Below the pieces are notes generated by a model that saw nothing but the letters and a program-made list of their open reading frames with translations, had not been told where the DNA came from and made no database searches. From Phycisphaerales bacterium (GTDB taxonomy: Bacteria > Planctomycetota > Phycisphaerae > Phycisphaerales > SM1A02), in contig JASMKH010000007.1 in NCBI GenBank assembly GCA_030749435.1, positions 1 to 64,000 of the forward strand: DNA of 64,000 nucleotides, read 5' to 3'. Positions within the stretch are counted from its first letter, which is position 1; every line of letters begins with the position of its first letter. Below, one piece after another: positions 46,898 to 55,192 of the stretch. Both the position numbers and the translations under genes were made by a program.

Positions 46898-46933
46898 GCA
46901 CCCCCCGTGGCCAACGCCGCGGGGGGTGCCTTT
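46898..46933 (+). terminator. Rho-independent terminator
   Basis: A ten-base-pair perfect GC stem, GCACCCCCCG (46898-46907) with CGGGGGGTGC (46920-46929), around a 12-base loop, followed by CTTTCT. It stands 24 bases after the stop of the secreted dockerin protein and separates it from the following amylase gene. Confidence 0.85.
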
Positions 46934-46940
46934 CTGTGGT

Positions 46941-46968
46941 TTGGAAGGCTCGTGTCAGGGGGTATACT
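46941..46968 (+). promoter_or_regulatory. Promoter of the secreted GH13 gene
   Basis: TTGGAA (46941-46946), a 16-base spacer and TATACT (46963-46968) lie right after the terminator. Initiation 6-8 bases downstream would leave a leader of about 5 bases before the ATG at 46981, and no Shine-Dalgarno sequence is present. Confidence 0.6.
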
Positions 46969-46980
46969 CGGGATCAGGTC

Positions 46981-48999
46981 ATGAATCGCTCGCATCAGAT
47001 CATTCTTGTCGCGTTCCTCACCGCTGCCGCTGCTGCATCGGCGGCGGGTGATGCATCATCGCGACCCGGAATGGGCGCAACCGTCTACCAGGACGGCGAT
47101 GGCTGGGGGACGACATTCCGCACATGGTCCCCGCACGCCGACGCGGTCTACGTCACCGGCTCCTTCAACAACTGGGCCACCAATACGCACCCCCTCTCAC
47201 CCGAGGAGGGTGACCTCTGGAGCCTGGATGCTCCGGGCGTGTGGGCTGGCCACGAATACCAGTTCATCATTCTCAATGACGGCAGTACCTACTGGCGGAA
47301 CGACCCGCGAGCCCGCAAGTTGACCAACTCCAACGGCAAGTCCATCATCACGAATCCTGACCAGTTCGCATGGGAGCATGAGTTTGCCATGCCGAACTGG
47401 AACGAGATGGTGATCTACGAAATGCACCCCGGCACATTCGGCGTCACCGATGGTGGATCATTCCCGGGAACCTTCGACGGCGTGATGTCGCATCTCGACC
47501 ACCTGACCAACCTCGGCATCAACACGCTGGAACTCATGCCCATCAACGAGTTCGCCGGCAACCAGTCGTGGGGCTACAACCCGGGGCACATCTTCTCGGT
47601 CGAGAGTTACTACGGCGGTCCGGAGGAGTTCAAGCGACTGGTCGATGCCTGCCACGAGCGAGGTATCGCGGTCATGGTCGATGTCGTCTTCAACCACCTC
47701 GGTCCCTCGGATCTCGGAGCGTGGCAGTTCGACGGCTGGAGTGAGAATGACCTTGGCGGGATCTACTTCTACAACGATGATCGGGCCCATACCCCCTGGG
47801 GCAGTACGAGGCCGAACTTCGGCGAGAGCACGGTGCGGCAGTGGCTTCGTGACGCGGTCGTGCAGTGGTTCGAGGAGTACCACATCGACGGAATCCGAAT
47901 GGACGGCACGAGGTGGATCGAATGGACAGACGCAGGGAACAATCCTGACGGCTGGTCGTGGATGCAGTGGATCAATGACGACCTTGACGCCTTGTATCCG
48001 GACAAACTGATCGCGGCGGAGGACATGAGCAGCAATCACTGGATCACCAAGCCCACGAGCGTCGGCGGCGCCGGGTTTGACGCGCAGTGGGATCCGTGGT
48101 TCGTCCACCCGGTCCGAGAAGTGGTCGAGACGGCCGAAGACGAGTACCGCAGCATGTGGACCATCCGGGATGCCGTGACATTCGCCTATAACAGTACGCC
48201 CTTCCAACGGGTGATCTACACCGAGTCGCACGACGAGGTCGCCAATGGACGCAGCCGAGTCCCCGAAGCGATCTGGCCCGGCAATGCCGACTCGTACTAC
48301 TCCAAGAAACGATCGACCCTGGCTGCAGGCGTGATGTTTACCTCACCCGGTATTCCGATGATCTTTCAGGGGCAGGAGTTTCTCGAAGACGAGTGGTTCA
48401 CCGATGCCGAACCGCTCGACTGGAGCCGCGCCGAGACCTTCTCGGGCATCACCTCGCTGTACCGCGACCTCATCGCATTGAGGCTCAATGCGGGAGGCAA
48501 CACGCGAGGACTGACAGGCGAACACGTCAACGTGCACCACGTCAACGACGGCGACAAGGTCATCGGCTGGCACCGCTGGATGAATGGCGGCGAAGGGGAC
48601 GACGTGGTCGTTCTGGCGAACTTCCGAAATCAACAGTGGGATGACTATCGAATCGGGTTCCCCGCCGCGGGGACCTGGAAAGTTCGCTTCAACAGCGACT
48701 GGACCGGGTACGACGCCGAGTTCGGTGATCATCTGATGGGCGACTTCGTGGTGGAGCCCACGCCATGGGATGGGATGCCCTACAGCGCATCGCTGCAGTT
48801 CGGCCCCTATTCCATGCTCATTTTCTCGCAATCCCCTCCGTGTCCAAGTGATGTTGACGGCAGCGGCAACGTTTCGGTCGATGATCTTCTCATGGTCATT
48901 GCATCCTGGGGCACATCTGGTGCGGATGTCACAGGAGATGGCGTCACGGATGTTGACGACCTCCTGAGCGTTATTGCATCATTCGGCCCATGCCCCTGA
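46981..48999 (+). CDS. Secreted branching-enzyme-like GH13 with two dockerin repeats
   Basis: 672-residue exported protein. The signal peptide MNRSHQIILVAFLTAAAA is followed by a CBM48-type N-terminal domain (TTFRTWSPHADAVYVTGSFN) and a GH13 barrel resembling 1,4-alpha-glucan branching enzymes (VIYEMHPGTFG, DVVFNHLGPSDLG). Catalytic residues fit IRMDGTRWIE (nucleophile Asp), IAAEDMSS (acid Glu) and YTESHDEVANG (third Asp). The C-terminus has two tandem GC-type dockerin repeats, SDVDGSGNVSVDDLLMVIA and ADVTGDGVTDVDDLLSVIA, ending GPCP. Export is unusual for branching enzymes, so it may instead be a hydrolase or transglycosylase on external alpha-glucan. The ATG at 46981 is the first base after the short leader. 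It overlaps the pseudopilin gene by ten bases. Confidence 0.88.
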   Translation: MNRSHQIILVAFLTAAAAASAAGDASSRPGMGATVYQDGDGWGTTFRTWSPHADAVYVTGSFNNWATNTHPLSPEEGDLWSLDAPGVWAGHEYQFIILNDGSTYWRNDPRARKLTNSNGKSIITNPDQFAWEHEFAMPNWNEMVIYEMHPGTFGVTDGGSFPGTFDGVMSHLDHLTNLGINTLELMPINEFAGNQSWGYNPGHIFSVESYYGGPEEFKRLVDACHERGIAVMVDVVFNHLGPSDLGAWQFDGWSENDLGGIYFYNDDRAHTPWGSTRPNFGESTVRQWLRDAVVQWFEEYHIDGIRMDGTRWIEWTDAGNNPDGWSWMQWINDDLDALYPDKLIAAEDMSSNHWITKPTSVGGAGFDAQWDPWFVHPVREVVETAEDEYRSMWTIRDAVTFAYNSTPFQRVIYTESHDEVANGRSRVPEAIWPGNADSYYSKKRSTLAAGVMFTSPGIPMIFQGQEFLEDEWFTDAEPLDWSRAETFSGITSLYRDLIALRLNAGGNTRGLTGEHVNVHHVNDGDKVIGWHRWMNGGEGDDVVVLANFRNQQWDDYRIGFPAAGTWKVRFNSDWTGYDAEFGDHLMGDFVVEPTPWDGMPYSASLQFGPYSMLIFSQSPPCPSDVDGSGNVSVDDLLMVIASWGTSGADVTGDGVTDVDDLLSVIASFGPCP

Positions 49000-49970
49000 G
49001 TTTCCCCCGCTCCATGACACGCGCTTTCACGATTCTCGAGATGATGGCAGTCGTCGCAATCCTCGGCGTTCTCGCCGCACTGGTGTTGGTCGGCGTGCAG
49101 AGGCTCGACGCATCCTCCATGTCGGCCGCCGATCTGGCTCGGCAACGGCAGATCGCTGCCGCCCAGACCAAGTACGCAGCAGACCACGACTCGAGGCTGC
49201 TGCACCCCCGAACCACAGTGTGGGACAGCCCCAATCCGTATGTCGATCTGGTCAATTCGCAGGATGGCTACGACGTTGAACTGCGAGACGCCGACAACCT
49301 GTATCAGGATGCCCTGAGCCGTTTCTGGGTCCGTGATTTCGGCGATGGACTCGAGGACACTGGCGAAACCGATCCGGTGACAGGGCAGCCGCTTTATATC
49401 GAAGTACCCGACGCACTGAGCAGCGGGGCTGCCTGGGACTACCTCGACGCCAACATCGATGCCTACAGATCGCCGCTCGACCCATCCACCCGGATACGGT
49501 CGTACTCGCTCAACGGGTTCGTCGGAGTCAATGTCTGCGCCGAAGACTGGTACTGGAGTGAGGGAGGTCCATTCGAGGGCGATTTCATCAAGTACGCGGT
49601 GCCTTGCCCGACGAGCATGCAGATCCGCCAGCCGTCGATGACCATGTGCTCCATCGCGGAAGATGACCCGTCAGCAGCAAACAACACGCCGGGTTTCAAT
49701 CAGGACGGCTTCCTGGTTCATCCCGATCAGGACACGGCCTACTGGTACGACATTCCTGCCCTGTGGGATCCCACGCGCATCAATCTCTCCAATATGGACG
49801 GCTCGACGCACTCCATTCGGGTCAGCGACCCCGACCTGTACAAGACGCTCGCCCAGCCGGACAGTGGCCCGGGGTATCTGGAGCATGCATGTCCGGAGAT
49901 CCTGCAGATCCAGCAGCGGTTGCTCCCAGGCGTGCTGGAGTTCCGCACTCTGGAGGATCTGCCCGACTGA
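48990..49970 (+). CDS. Type II secretion/type IV pilus pseudopilin-like protein
   Basis: 326-residue protein with a prepilin signal. The leader ends MTRA, followed by FTILEMMAVVAILGVLAALV: Phe at +1, Glu at +5 and a long hydrophobic helix. This is the substrate pattern for the prepilin peptidase, though the -1 residue is Ala instead of the usual Gly, which is common in planctomycete pseudopilins. The C-terminal body (about 280 residues) is acidic and unrecognised. The ATG at 48990 overlaps the amylase stop by ten bases; ATG 49014 (MTRAFTILE) would give the shorter leader and is equally possible. Its place downstream of a secreted amylase suggests involvement in secretion, but the core T2SS genes are not here. 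Confidence 0.8.
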   Translation: MPLSFPRSMTRAFTILEMMAVVAILGVLAALVLVGVQRLDASSMSAADLARQRQIAAAQTKYAADHDSRLLHPRTTVWDSPNPYVDLVNSQDGYDVELRDADNLYQDALSRFWVRDFGDGLEDTGETDPVTGQPLYIEVPDALSSGAAWDYLDANIDAYRSPLDPSTRIRSYSLNGFVGVNVCAEDWYWSEGGPFEGDFIKYAVPCPTSMQIRQPSMTMCSIAEDDPSAANNTPGFNQDGFLVHPDQDTAYWYDIPALWDPTRINLSNMDGSTHSIRVSDPDLYKTLAQPDSGPGYLEHACPEILQIQQRLLPGVLEFRTLEDLPD

Positions 49971-49981
49971 GCAACCCGCTG

Positions 49982-51310
49982 CTACGGAAGCGTCGCGGCG
50001 TGCGCCGAGCGGATCGAATCGGCGGTCCGGTTCAACAGTTCATCGAGCTCATCAAACGACATCGTCAACGGAAGGCGGAATCGCATCGAGTCGGTCCCGC
50101 AGGGCAGCGACATCGCCTTTCGATCGAACATGGCCGTAATCGCGGCCGCGCGGTGTTCGGGAGACGGGAACGTACAGGCGACCAGCGTTCCGCAGCCACG
50201 GATGTTGTCGAATGCCCCCGTGTCCTTCGCGATCGAGCGAAGGCCATCCTTGAGCCGATCACCCAGGTCCAGCGCATGCTCGGCAAGACCTTCCTCAACA
50301 ATGATCTCTATGAATCTGCGTGACCGAACCATGTCCACGAGGTTTCCACCCCATGTCGAGTTGATCCTGCTTGAGACCTTGAAGACGTTCTGCTCAACCT
50401 GGTCGACCTTGCCGCCAGCGTAGATTCCGCACACCTGCGACTTCTTGCCGAAGGACACGACGTCTGGCGCGACTCCCTGATGCTGCCAGAACCACGGCTT
50501 ACCCGATCCGAAGAAGCCGGTCTGCACTTCGTCGAAGATCAACAGACAGTCGTGCTCGTCCGCGTACTTGCGCAGCTTCGCCATGAACTCCGGACGGAAG
50601 TGATTGTCGCCACCCTCGCCCTGCATGGGCTCGATGAGAATGGCTGCAATGCGATCGGCGCTCTCGGCAAATGCCATATCGAGTTGCTCGCAAGCAATGG
50701 CTTCCTCGGCCTCGATGTCATTGCTCACATGACCGTCCATGTCGAACCGGCATACGGGATTATGAATCCTCGGCCACGGGAACCGCGGGAACAGGCCGAT
50801 CTTGTCGGGCACCGTATTGGTGCAACTCATCGTGTATCCGGTTCGGCCGTGAAAGGCCTGCTGAAAGTGCACGATCGACAGATCGTTGCAGTCAGCCAGA
50901 TAGTCGTTTCGGCCAAGCCGACGGGCCTTCCAATCGAACGCTGTCTTCATCGCGTTCTCGACCGCCAAGCCGCCGCCTGCAACCCAGAAGTGATGGGAAA
51001 ACCCATCCGGTGTCAAGTGCGTTGCGAACGTCCGCACGAAGTCCGCCATTTCCGAGGTGTACAGGTCGGCATTGGCAATGTTCGACTGGGCCGCCCGCAT
51101 GAGCGCGGCCTCAAACGCCGGTTCCCGCATTCCAGGATGATTGAACCCGATGGGCCAGGAGGCAAAGCACGTGAAGGCATCGAGGTACTTCTCGCCGCTC
51201 GCCGCATCGTGAATCCAAGACCCCTGCGACTTCTCCAAATCGACCACAAGCGGATAACCGTCGACGAGTTGGTGTCTGGAGAGACTCTGGAGAACTTCAC
51301 TGGCCTGCAT
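49982..51310 (-). CDS. lat: L-lysine 6-transaminase
   Basis: PLP-dependent class III aminotransferase (442 residues) that converts L-lysine and 2-oxoglutarate to 2-aminoadipate-6-semialdehyde and glutamate, the first step of the aminoadipate route of lysine degradation and of lysine-derived product pathways. The PLP lysine lies in SFGKKSQVCG (Lys289 or Lys290), the aspartate in IFDEVQTGFFGSG, and the lysine-type substrate motif is in the DAFTCFASWPIGFNHPGM start that is characteristic of Lat proteins. The Shine-Dalgarno sequence AAGGAG lies 8 bases before the ATG at 51310. No saccharopine or semialdehyde dehydrogenase gene follows in the window, so the rest of the route is elsewhere. Tail-to-tail with the pseudopilin gene. 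Confidence 0.92.
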   Translation of the reverse strand: MQASEVLQSLSRHQLVDGYPLVVDLEKSQGSWIHDAASGEKYLDAFTCFASWPIGFNHPGMREPAFEAALMRAAQSNIANADLYTSEMADFVRTFATHLTPDGFSHHFWVAGGGLAVENAMKTAFDWKARRLGRNDYLADCNDLSIVHFQQAFHGRTGYTMSCTNTVPDKIGLFPRFPWPRIHNPVCRFDMDGHVSNDIEAEEAIACEQLDMAFAESADRIAAILIEPMQGEGGDNHFRPEFMAKLRKYADEHDCLLIFDEVQTGFFGSGKPWFWQHQGVAPDVVSFGKKSQVCGIYAGGKVDQVEQNVFKVSSRINSTWGGNLVDMVRSRRFIEIIVEEGLAEHALDLGDRLKDGLRSIAKDTGAFDNIRGCGTLVACTFPSPEHRAAAITAMFDRKAMSLPCGTDSMRFRLPLTMSFDELDELLNRTADSIRSAHAATLP

Positions 51311-51591
51311 GAATCGGCTCCTTGGGTCGGCTCAGGACTACGTAGGGGGAACTGGCCATGGTACATCCACCCCCACCAGACCGGGGCGTTGGATTCCTGA
51401 GCGGCCGGCACGCAGGGGCATTCCTCCTGCCGTAGAATCAGAGCCGCTGAGCCCCTCAAACGGGGGATCTGAGACCGGTTTCCGGCCTCAGAGCCCCAAG
51501 CATCTTGACGATCGGGCGCGAGGCGGGGAGACTTCTCCGCTCGCCCCTGCTTTCAGTCCCCGTCCGGGGCACCCAGGAGATCTCTCGCCTC

Positions 51592-52968
51592 ATGGCCATT
51601 CGAACCGCTGCCGGAACCGGTGTCACCATCTCACTGGTCGTGTTCGTCCTGCTGACCGTCCTGCTCCTGGCAGGCTCCATTCTGCTGTGGGGCAAGTTGC
51701 AGACCGCTGAGGAGGCGGCCGCCAAAGCGGATGAAAACGTCACCTCCTTCGTCAGGCTTTCGGAACGCAACGAGCCGTGGTTTCAACGCCTCGAAACAAC
51801 CCATGGTCGTGACACGCTCATGGGACACATGAACAATCGCTACGAGTCCCTTCGGCAATTCACATTCGGCCGTACAGATGACAGCTTCCCTGACCTGACT
51901 GCGGCTCGTGAGGAGAACGGTCTGGCCGACGGCGGGTCCATGGCAGCAGCACTCAATGACGCGAGTCGCCGCATTGCCGACCTGACCGCTGCCAACGCAG
52001 CGATGGAGGCGCGGGCCGACAGCGCCGAGCGTGACCGCGATCAGTTGGATGCCCAACTTCAGAAGGCAACAAGCGAACGCGACGCGCTGCTCGCATCGGA
52101 GTCGCAGCAACTCAAGGGGTACACCGATGCAGACGAGCGGCATGCCGCCGCCATCCAGCAGGCAGTGTCGGACTTCGGTCGAATGCAGGCGACATCCCGC
52201 GACCAACTCAACAGCACAATCAGCGAGCAGCAGGATGAGGTCGACCGACTGACCAAGGACAACAAGATGCTCTCGTCCAAACTGCGCGACCTCGATGCCC
52301 GGCTGAACCGGGACCGCCTCAACGCCGCGAATCCTGCGGCGCTGGTGGACGGGAAGATCCTCGACGTCGTCGGCGGTGGCGACATGGTCTACATCGACCG
52401 CGGGCGGAACGACCAAGTCGTCCTTGGAATGACGTTCGAGGTGTTTGAATCAGCGGATCAGGTCCAGTCAGTGGCCGAGGACGATGACGTCCGCGGCAAG
52501 GCCAGCATTCAAGTCATCAAAATCGGCGACGCCAGTGCCACGGCCAAGGTCATCCGACAGGTCAAGGGACGCCCGTTGATTCCCGGGAATGTCATCACCA
52601 ACGCCATCTACGACCCGGAGTACCAGTTCCGCTTCCTCGTCCATGGCAAGTACGACCTCGATCATGACGGCAAGGCGACGCTCAATGAAGCGCAGTACCT
52701 GCGGGATCGAATCAAACGGTGGGGCGGGCACGTGGTCACTGGGACCGAGATCCCGGGAGACCTCGACTTCCTCGTGCTGGGCGAGCAGCCTCGCAATCCA
52801 ATTCAGCCCGGCGTCAATCAGCGGTCCACCGAGGCCATGAATGAGTACATCAGGCTTCGCACCGCGGCCGACACCTATCGGTCATTGCTGGAGCAGGCTC
52901 AGCAGGCAAGGATCCCCGTGCTGAATCAGACTCGCCTCGAGATCCTCACGGGTCGCACGGACCTCTGA
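51592..52968 (+). CDS. Membrane-anchored coiled-coil protein, unknown function
   Basis: 458-residue protein. An N-terminal membrane helix (TISLVVFVLLTVLLLAGSIL, about 10-29) is followed by a long coiled-coil-prone region (about 40-250, AALNDASRRIADLTAANAAM and DRLTKDNKMLSSKLRDLDAR). A C-terminal globular part has ILDVVGGGDMVYIDRGRNDQ and RFLVHGKYDLDHDGKATLNE. The last about 100 residues (KYDLDHDGKATLNEAQYLRD, GGHVVTGTEIPGDLDFLVLG) follow a BRCT-like pattern, though this is inference. The ATG at 51592 follows GGAG 11 bases upstream; the longer open frame upstream is not protein-like. It probably acts at the cell envelope. The function is unknown. Confidence 0.7.
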   Translation: MAIRTAAGTGVTISLVVFVLLTVLLLAGSILLWGKLQTAEEAAAKADENVTSFVRLSERNEPWFQRLETTHGRDTLMGHMNNRYESLRQFTFGRTDDSFPDLTAAREENGLADGGSMAAALNDASRRIADLTAANAAMEARADSAERDRDQLDAQLQKATSERDALLASESQQLKGYTDADERHAAAIQQAVSDFGRMQATSRDQLNSTISEQQDEVDRLTKDNKMLSSKLRDLDARLNRDRLNAANPAALVDGKILDVVGGGDMVYIDRGRNDQVVLGMTFEVFESADQVQSVAEDDDVRGKASIQVIKIGDASATAKVIRQVKGRPLIPGNVITNAIYDPEYQFRFLVHGKYDLDHDGKATLNEAQYLRDRIKRWGGHVVTGTEIPGDLDFLVLGEQPRNPIQPGVNQRSTEAMNEYIRLRTAADTYRSLLEQAQQARIPVLNQTRLEILTGRTDL

Positions 52969-52984
52969 GTCCCTGCAGCAACCC

Positions 52985-54022
52985 ATGGCCCGGCGAACGC
53001 CGCTCCGAAACATGGCCGAGTACCTGCCAGCGCGGGCGCTCGCGTCGTTGATTCAATGCTTCCCGGCACGGCGCAACCTTCAGACCTTTGGATTCCTCGG
53101 ACGCTGCTATGCCCTCTCCAATCGCGGGCGGCTTCGACGCGCTCAGGCCAGTCTGGAGGCCTGCTTTCCTGATCTTGAGCCCGCAGAAGTCAAGCGAATC
53201 GCGATTGCATCGATCGAACATCTCTTCCAACTCGCCGCCGCCGATTCGATCCTGATGGGCCGATGCATCAAACCATCGACCTGGTCCAGACATCTCGACG
53301 TCCGCCCCGCCGAAGAGGCCATTCCGCTTCTGACATCTGAGCAGCCCCTCCTGCTGCTGACCGGGCACCTTGGAAACTGGGAGTTGCTCGGCTACGGGCT
53401 CTCAGTCGCCGGGTACCCCATCCACGCCCTCGCTCGACCCCTCGACAACCCCCATCTCAATCGGTGGCTGCTGTCGATCCGGGAAGCATGGGGATTGAAG
53501 GTGCTCACAAAGTGGGGCGCCGCGCCGCAGATGCAGGGCATCCTGGAACAGGGAGGACGGCTGGGCTTCATCGCTGATCAGAATGCCGGGGACCACGGCG
53601 TCTTCGTTCCCTTCTTCGGTCGTCTCGCCTCCGCCTACAAGTCGATCGGTCTGCTGGCCCTGAAGTACGAGATCCCGATCGTCGTCGCAATGGCAAGGCG
53701 GCGGCGTACCGACCTCGACTACGAGATCGTCATCGGAGACATCATCCACGCCGAGGATTGGAAGGACCAGGAGGACCCACTGTATTACGTGACGGCGCGA
53801 TATACGCGTGGACTGGAGACGCTGGTCCGCACATGCCCGGAGCAGTACCTCTGGATTCACCGCCGCTGGAAGAGCCGCCCGAAGCATGTCCGCCAGGGCC
53901 AACCCATGCCGCCGCGATTGCGACACCGCATTGAGTCACTGCCGTGGCTCTCAGAGGATGAGCAGCTCGCCGTGATCGATCGATCCAACGAAGAGTCCTC
54001 GCTCGCCCGGGCCTCCCTTTGA
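52985..54022 (+). CDS. Lipid A biosynthesis acyltransferase, LpxL/HtrB type
   Basis: 345-residue inner-membrane acyltransferase that adds a secondary acyl chain to lipid A precursors or to another lipid. The catalytic H-x4-E motif is GHLGNWELLG, with the second conserved block GRLGFIADQNAGDHGVFVPF and the C-terminal QYLWIHRRWKSRP motif, all typical of the LpxL/MsbB family. The start MARRTPLRNMAEYLPARAL is the ATG 16 bases after the coiled-coil gene. Together with lpxI it supports lipid A acylation. The presence of one copy only does not tell whether it acts first or second. Confidence 0.92.
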   Translation: MARRTPLRNMAEYLPARALASLIQCFPARRNLQTFGFLGRCYALSNRGRLRRAQASLEACFPDLEPAEVKRIAIASIEHLFQLAAADSILMGRCIKPSTWSRHLDVRPAEEAIPLLTSEQPLLLLTGHLGNWELLGYGLSVAGYPIHALARPLDNPHLNRWLLSIREAWGLKVLTKWGAAPQMQGILEQGGRLGFIADQNAGDHGVFVPFFGRLASAYKSIGLLALKYEIPIVVAMARRRRTDLDYEIVIGDIIHAEDWKDQEDPLYYVTARYTRGLETLVRTCPEQYLWIHRRWKSRPKHVRQGQPMPPRLRHRIESLPWLSEDEQLAVIDRSNEESSLARASL

Positions 54023-54047
54023 CTCGGGGGACCACACCCGCGATACT
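54019..54047 (+). promoter_or_regulatory. Strong promoter at the response regulator start
   Basis: TTGACT (54019-54024), a perfect 17-base spacer and GATACT (54042-54047) precede the GTG start at 54054 by only 6 bases. The start point of transcription would therefore be at or within a base or two of the initiator codon, so the mRNA is probably leaderless. The -35 overlaps the stop codon of the acyltransferase gene. Confidence 0.7.
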
Positions 54048-54053
54048 CGTCCG

Positions 54054-54434
54054 GTGTCCAGCCGACTCGCCAATCTCAGCATTCTGGTGGTTGATGACGA
54101 TGAAGACATCCGCGCGGGAATGACCCTCGCGCTCCGCAGCGAGGGGGCCGACGTCATTCAGGCTGCGGACGGTAACGAGGCCGTGGCACTCTGGCGAAGC
54201 CACGAACCACCAGTCATCGTGCTGGACATGATGCTGCCCAAGCGATCCGGATTCCTCGTACTCGAGGAGTTGAGGGAGACTGCGACCCCGCCAATCGTCG
54301 TCATGGTCACCGCCAACGAGGGGAGGCGCCATGAGCAGTACGCCCGAACGCTCGGCGTGCACGCGTACCTCACCAAGCCCATCCCGCTGGAATCGCTCAT
54401 CAGCGTGATTGAACGTCTGGCGGCGAGCCCGTAG
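54054..54434 (+). CDS. Single-domain response regulator
   Basis: 126-residue receiver domain with no output domain. The acidic pocket is VVDDDED and the phospho-acceptor is in VLDMMLPKRSG. The conserved Thr/Ser position (MVTANEG) and the switch Lys in YLTKPIP are present. The GTG at 54054 is chosen because it starts the receiver fold (SRLANLSILVVDDDED) and is placed by the promoter just upstream. No histidine kinase is adjacent, so it is an orphan regulator. Its target may be chemotaxis-like or phosphorelay. It is followed by two small unknown genes in the same direction. Confidence 0.93.
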   Translation: MSSRLANLSILVVDDDEDIRAGMTLALRSEGADVIQAADGNEAVALWRSHEPPVIVLDMMLPKRSGFLVLEELRETATPPIVVMVTANEGRRHEQYARTLGVHAYLTKPIPLESLISVIERLAASP

Positions 54435-54529
54435 AGCCGCTTCGCACGCTGCCAGGTCGGCACGGCCACTCCACACCTCCGACGGTTTCGGGACTGATAC
54501 CATGCTCGACCTGTTTGAATGGAGTCGCC

Positions 54530-54832
54530 GTGCCTCAGCAATACGCCATCCTGCCTCGCGCCACCGATCCCGCAGCCCCGGATCTTGGGCAGCGGCGAGA
54601 CCTCGTCGCGCGGTTGGCAACGCTCAATACCGCACCGGAGACTGAGGGCGACGACGTGCTCTGGGGACCGGGCTTCCGGCTTGAACTCACACCCGATCAG
54701 AACCCCGTGACGCAAATCCTTCTGACTGTCATCGAGGATGAGATTGCCGGACTGGCCATCATGCGGCTGGGGCGTCTGTGCAGTTGGAGGCTGGTTGACC
54801 TCGAGACCGGAATCGAGATGGAACCTGAATGA
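54530..54832 (+). CDS. Small conserved-looking protein, unknown
   Basis: 100-residue acidic protein. The GTG at 54530 is chosen because GGAG precedes it by 5 bases; an upstream TTG (54515) would add five residues. The sequence has the region YAILPRATDPAAPDLGQRRD, and later TQILLTVIEDEIAGLAIMRL followed by CSWRLVDLETGIEMEPE. No family is recognised. It overlaps the next gene by four bases (ATGA), so the two form a translationally coupled pair that is probably functional together. The pattern LTVIEDEIAGL could be a small alpha/beta fold. Conservation outside this genome is not known. Confidence 0.6.
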   Translation: MPQQYAILPRATDPAAPDLGQRRDLVARLATLNTAPETEGDDVLWGPGFRLELTPDQNPVTQILLTVIEDEIAGLAIMRLGRLCSWRLVDLETGIEMEPE

Positions 54833-55173
54833 GCGAAGTGAAACGCCCCGTCGAGGGGCTGGCTGTCACTCTGAACGATGAGACCCGTGAGCAGACGCTC
54901 GCGTGGATGCTGTTGTATCGCGGCGACGTGACGTTGACGACCCGAGACGGTGTCTCACACACCGGCTACGCCTTCAACCTGAAATCGAACGTTCTCTGGC
55001 TCGATCAGCCGAATGAGTCGGAACGCCGTGAGGTCGCCATCGATTCGATCGAGTCCGTCGTCTTCTCGGGACGGGACATGGCTGCAGGAAAGTCATTCGA
55101 CCGGTGGATCAAACGCTACATCGACAAGAAGCTCGCTGGCGAAGTGGCCGAGATCGCATCGGACGATCTCTGA
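54829..55173 (+). CDS. Small protein of unknown function, coupled to upstream gene
   Basis: 114-residue protein whose ATG overlaps the stop of the preceding gene. The segment EQTLAWMLLYRGDVTLTTRD and the RREVAIDSIESVVFSGRDMA strand suggest a small beta-rich domain of about 80 residues, perhaps an Sm/LSm- or PilZ-like barrel, but I cannot support a specific family. The C-terminus is charged (DRWIKRYIDKKLAGEVAEIA). It may form a module with the 54530 protein and the response regulator. The stop at 55173 is 19 bases from the convergent duplicated gene. Confidence 0.6.
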   Translation: MSEVKRPVEGLAVTLNDETREQTLAWMLLYRGDVTLTTRDGVSHTGYAFNLKSNVLWLDQPNESERREVAIDSIESVVFSGRDMAAGKSFDRWIKRYIDKKLAGEVAEIASDDL

Positions 55174-55192
55174 ACTCGGCCGGCTGAAGTCG

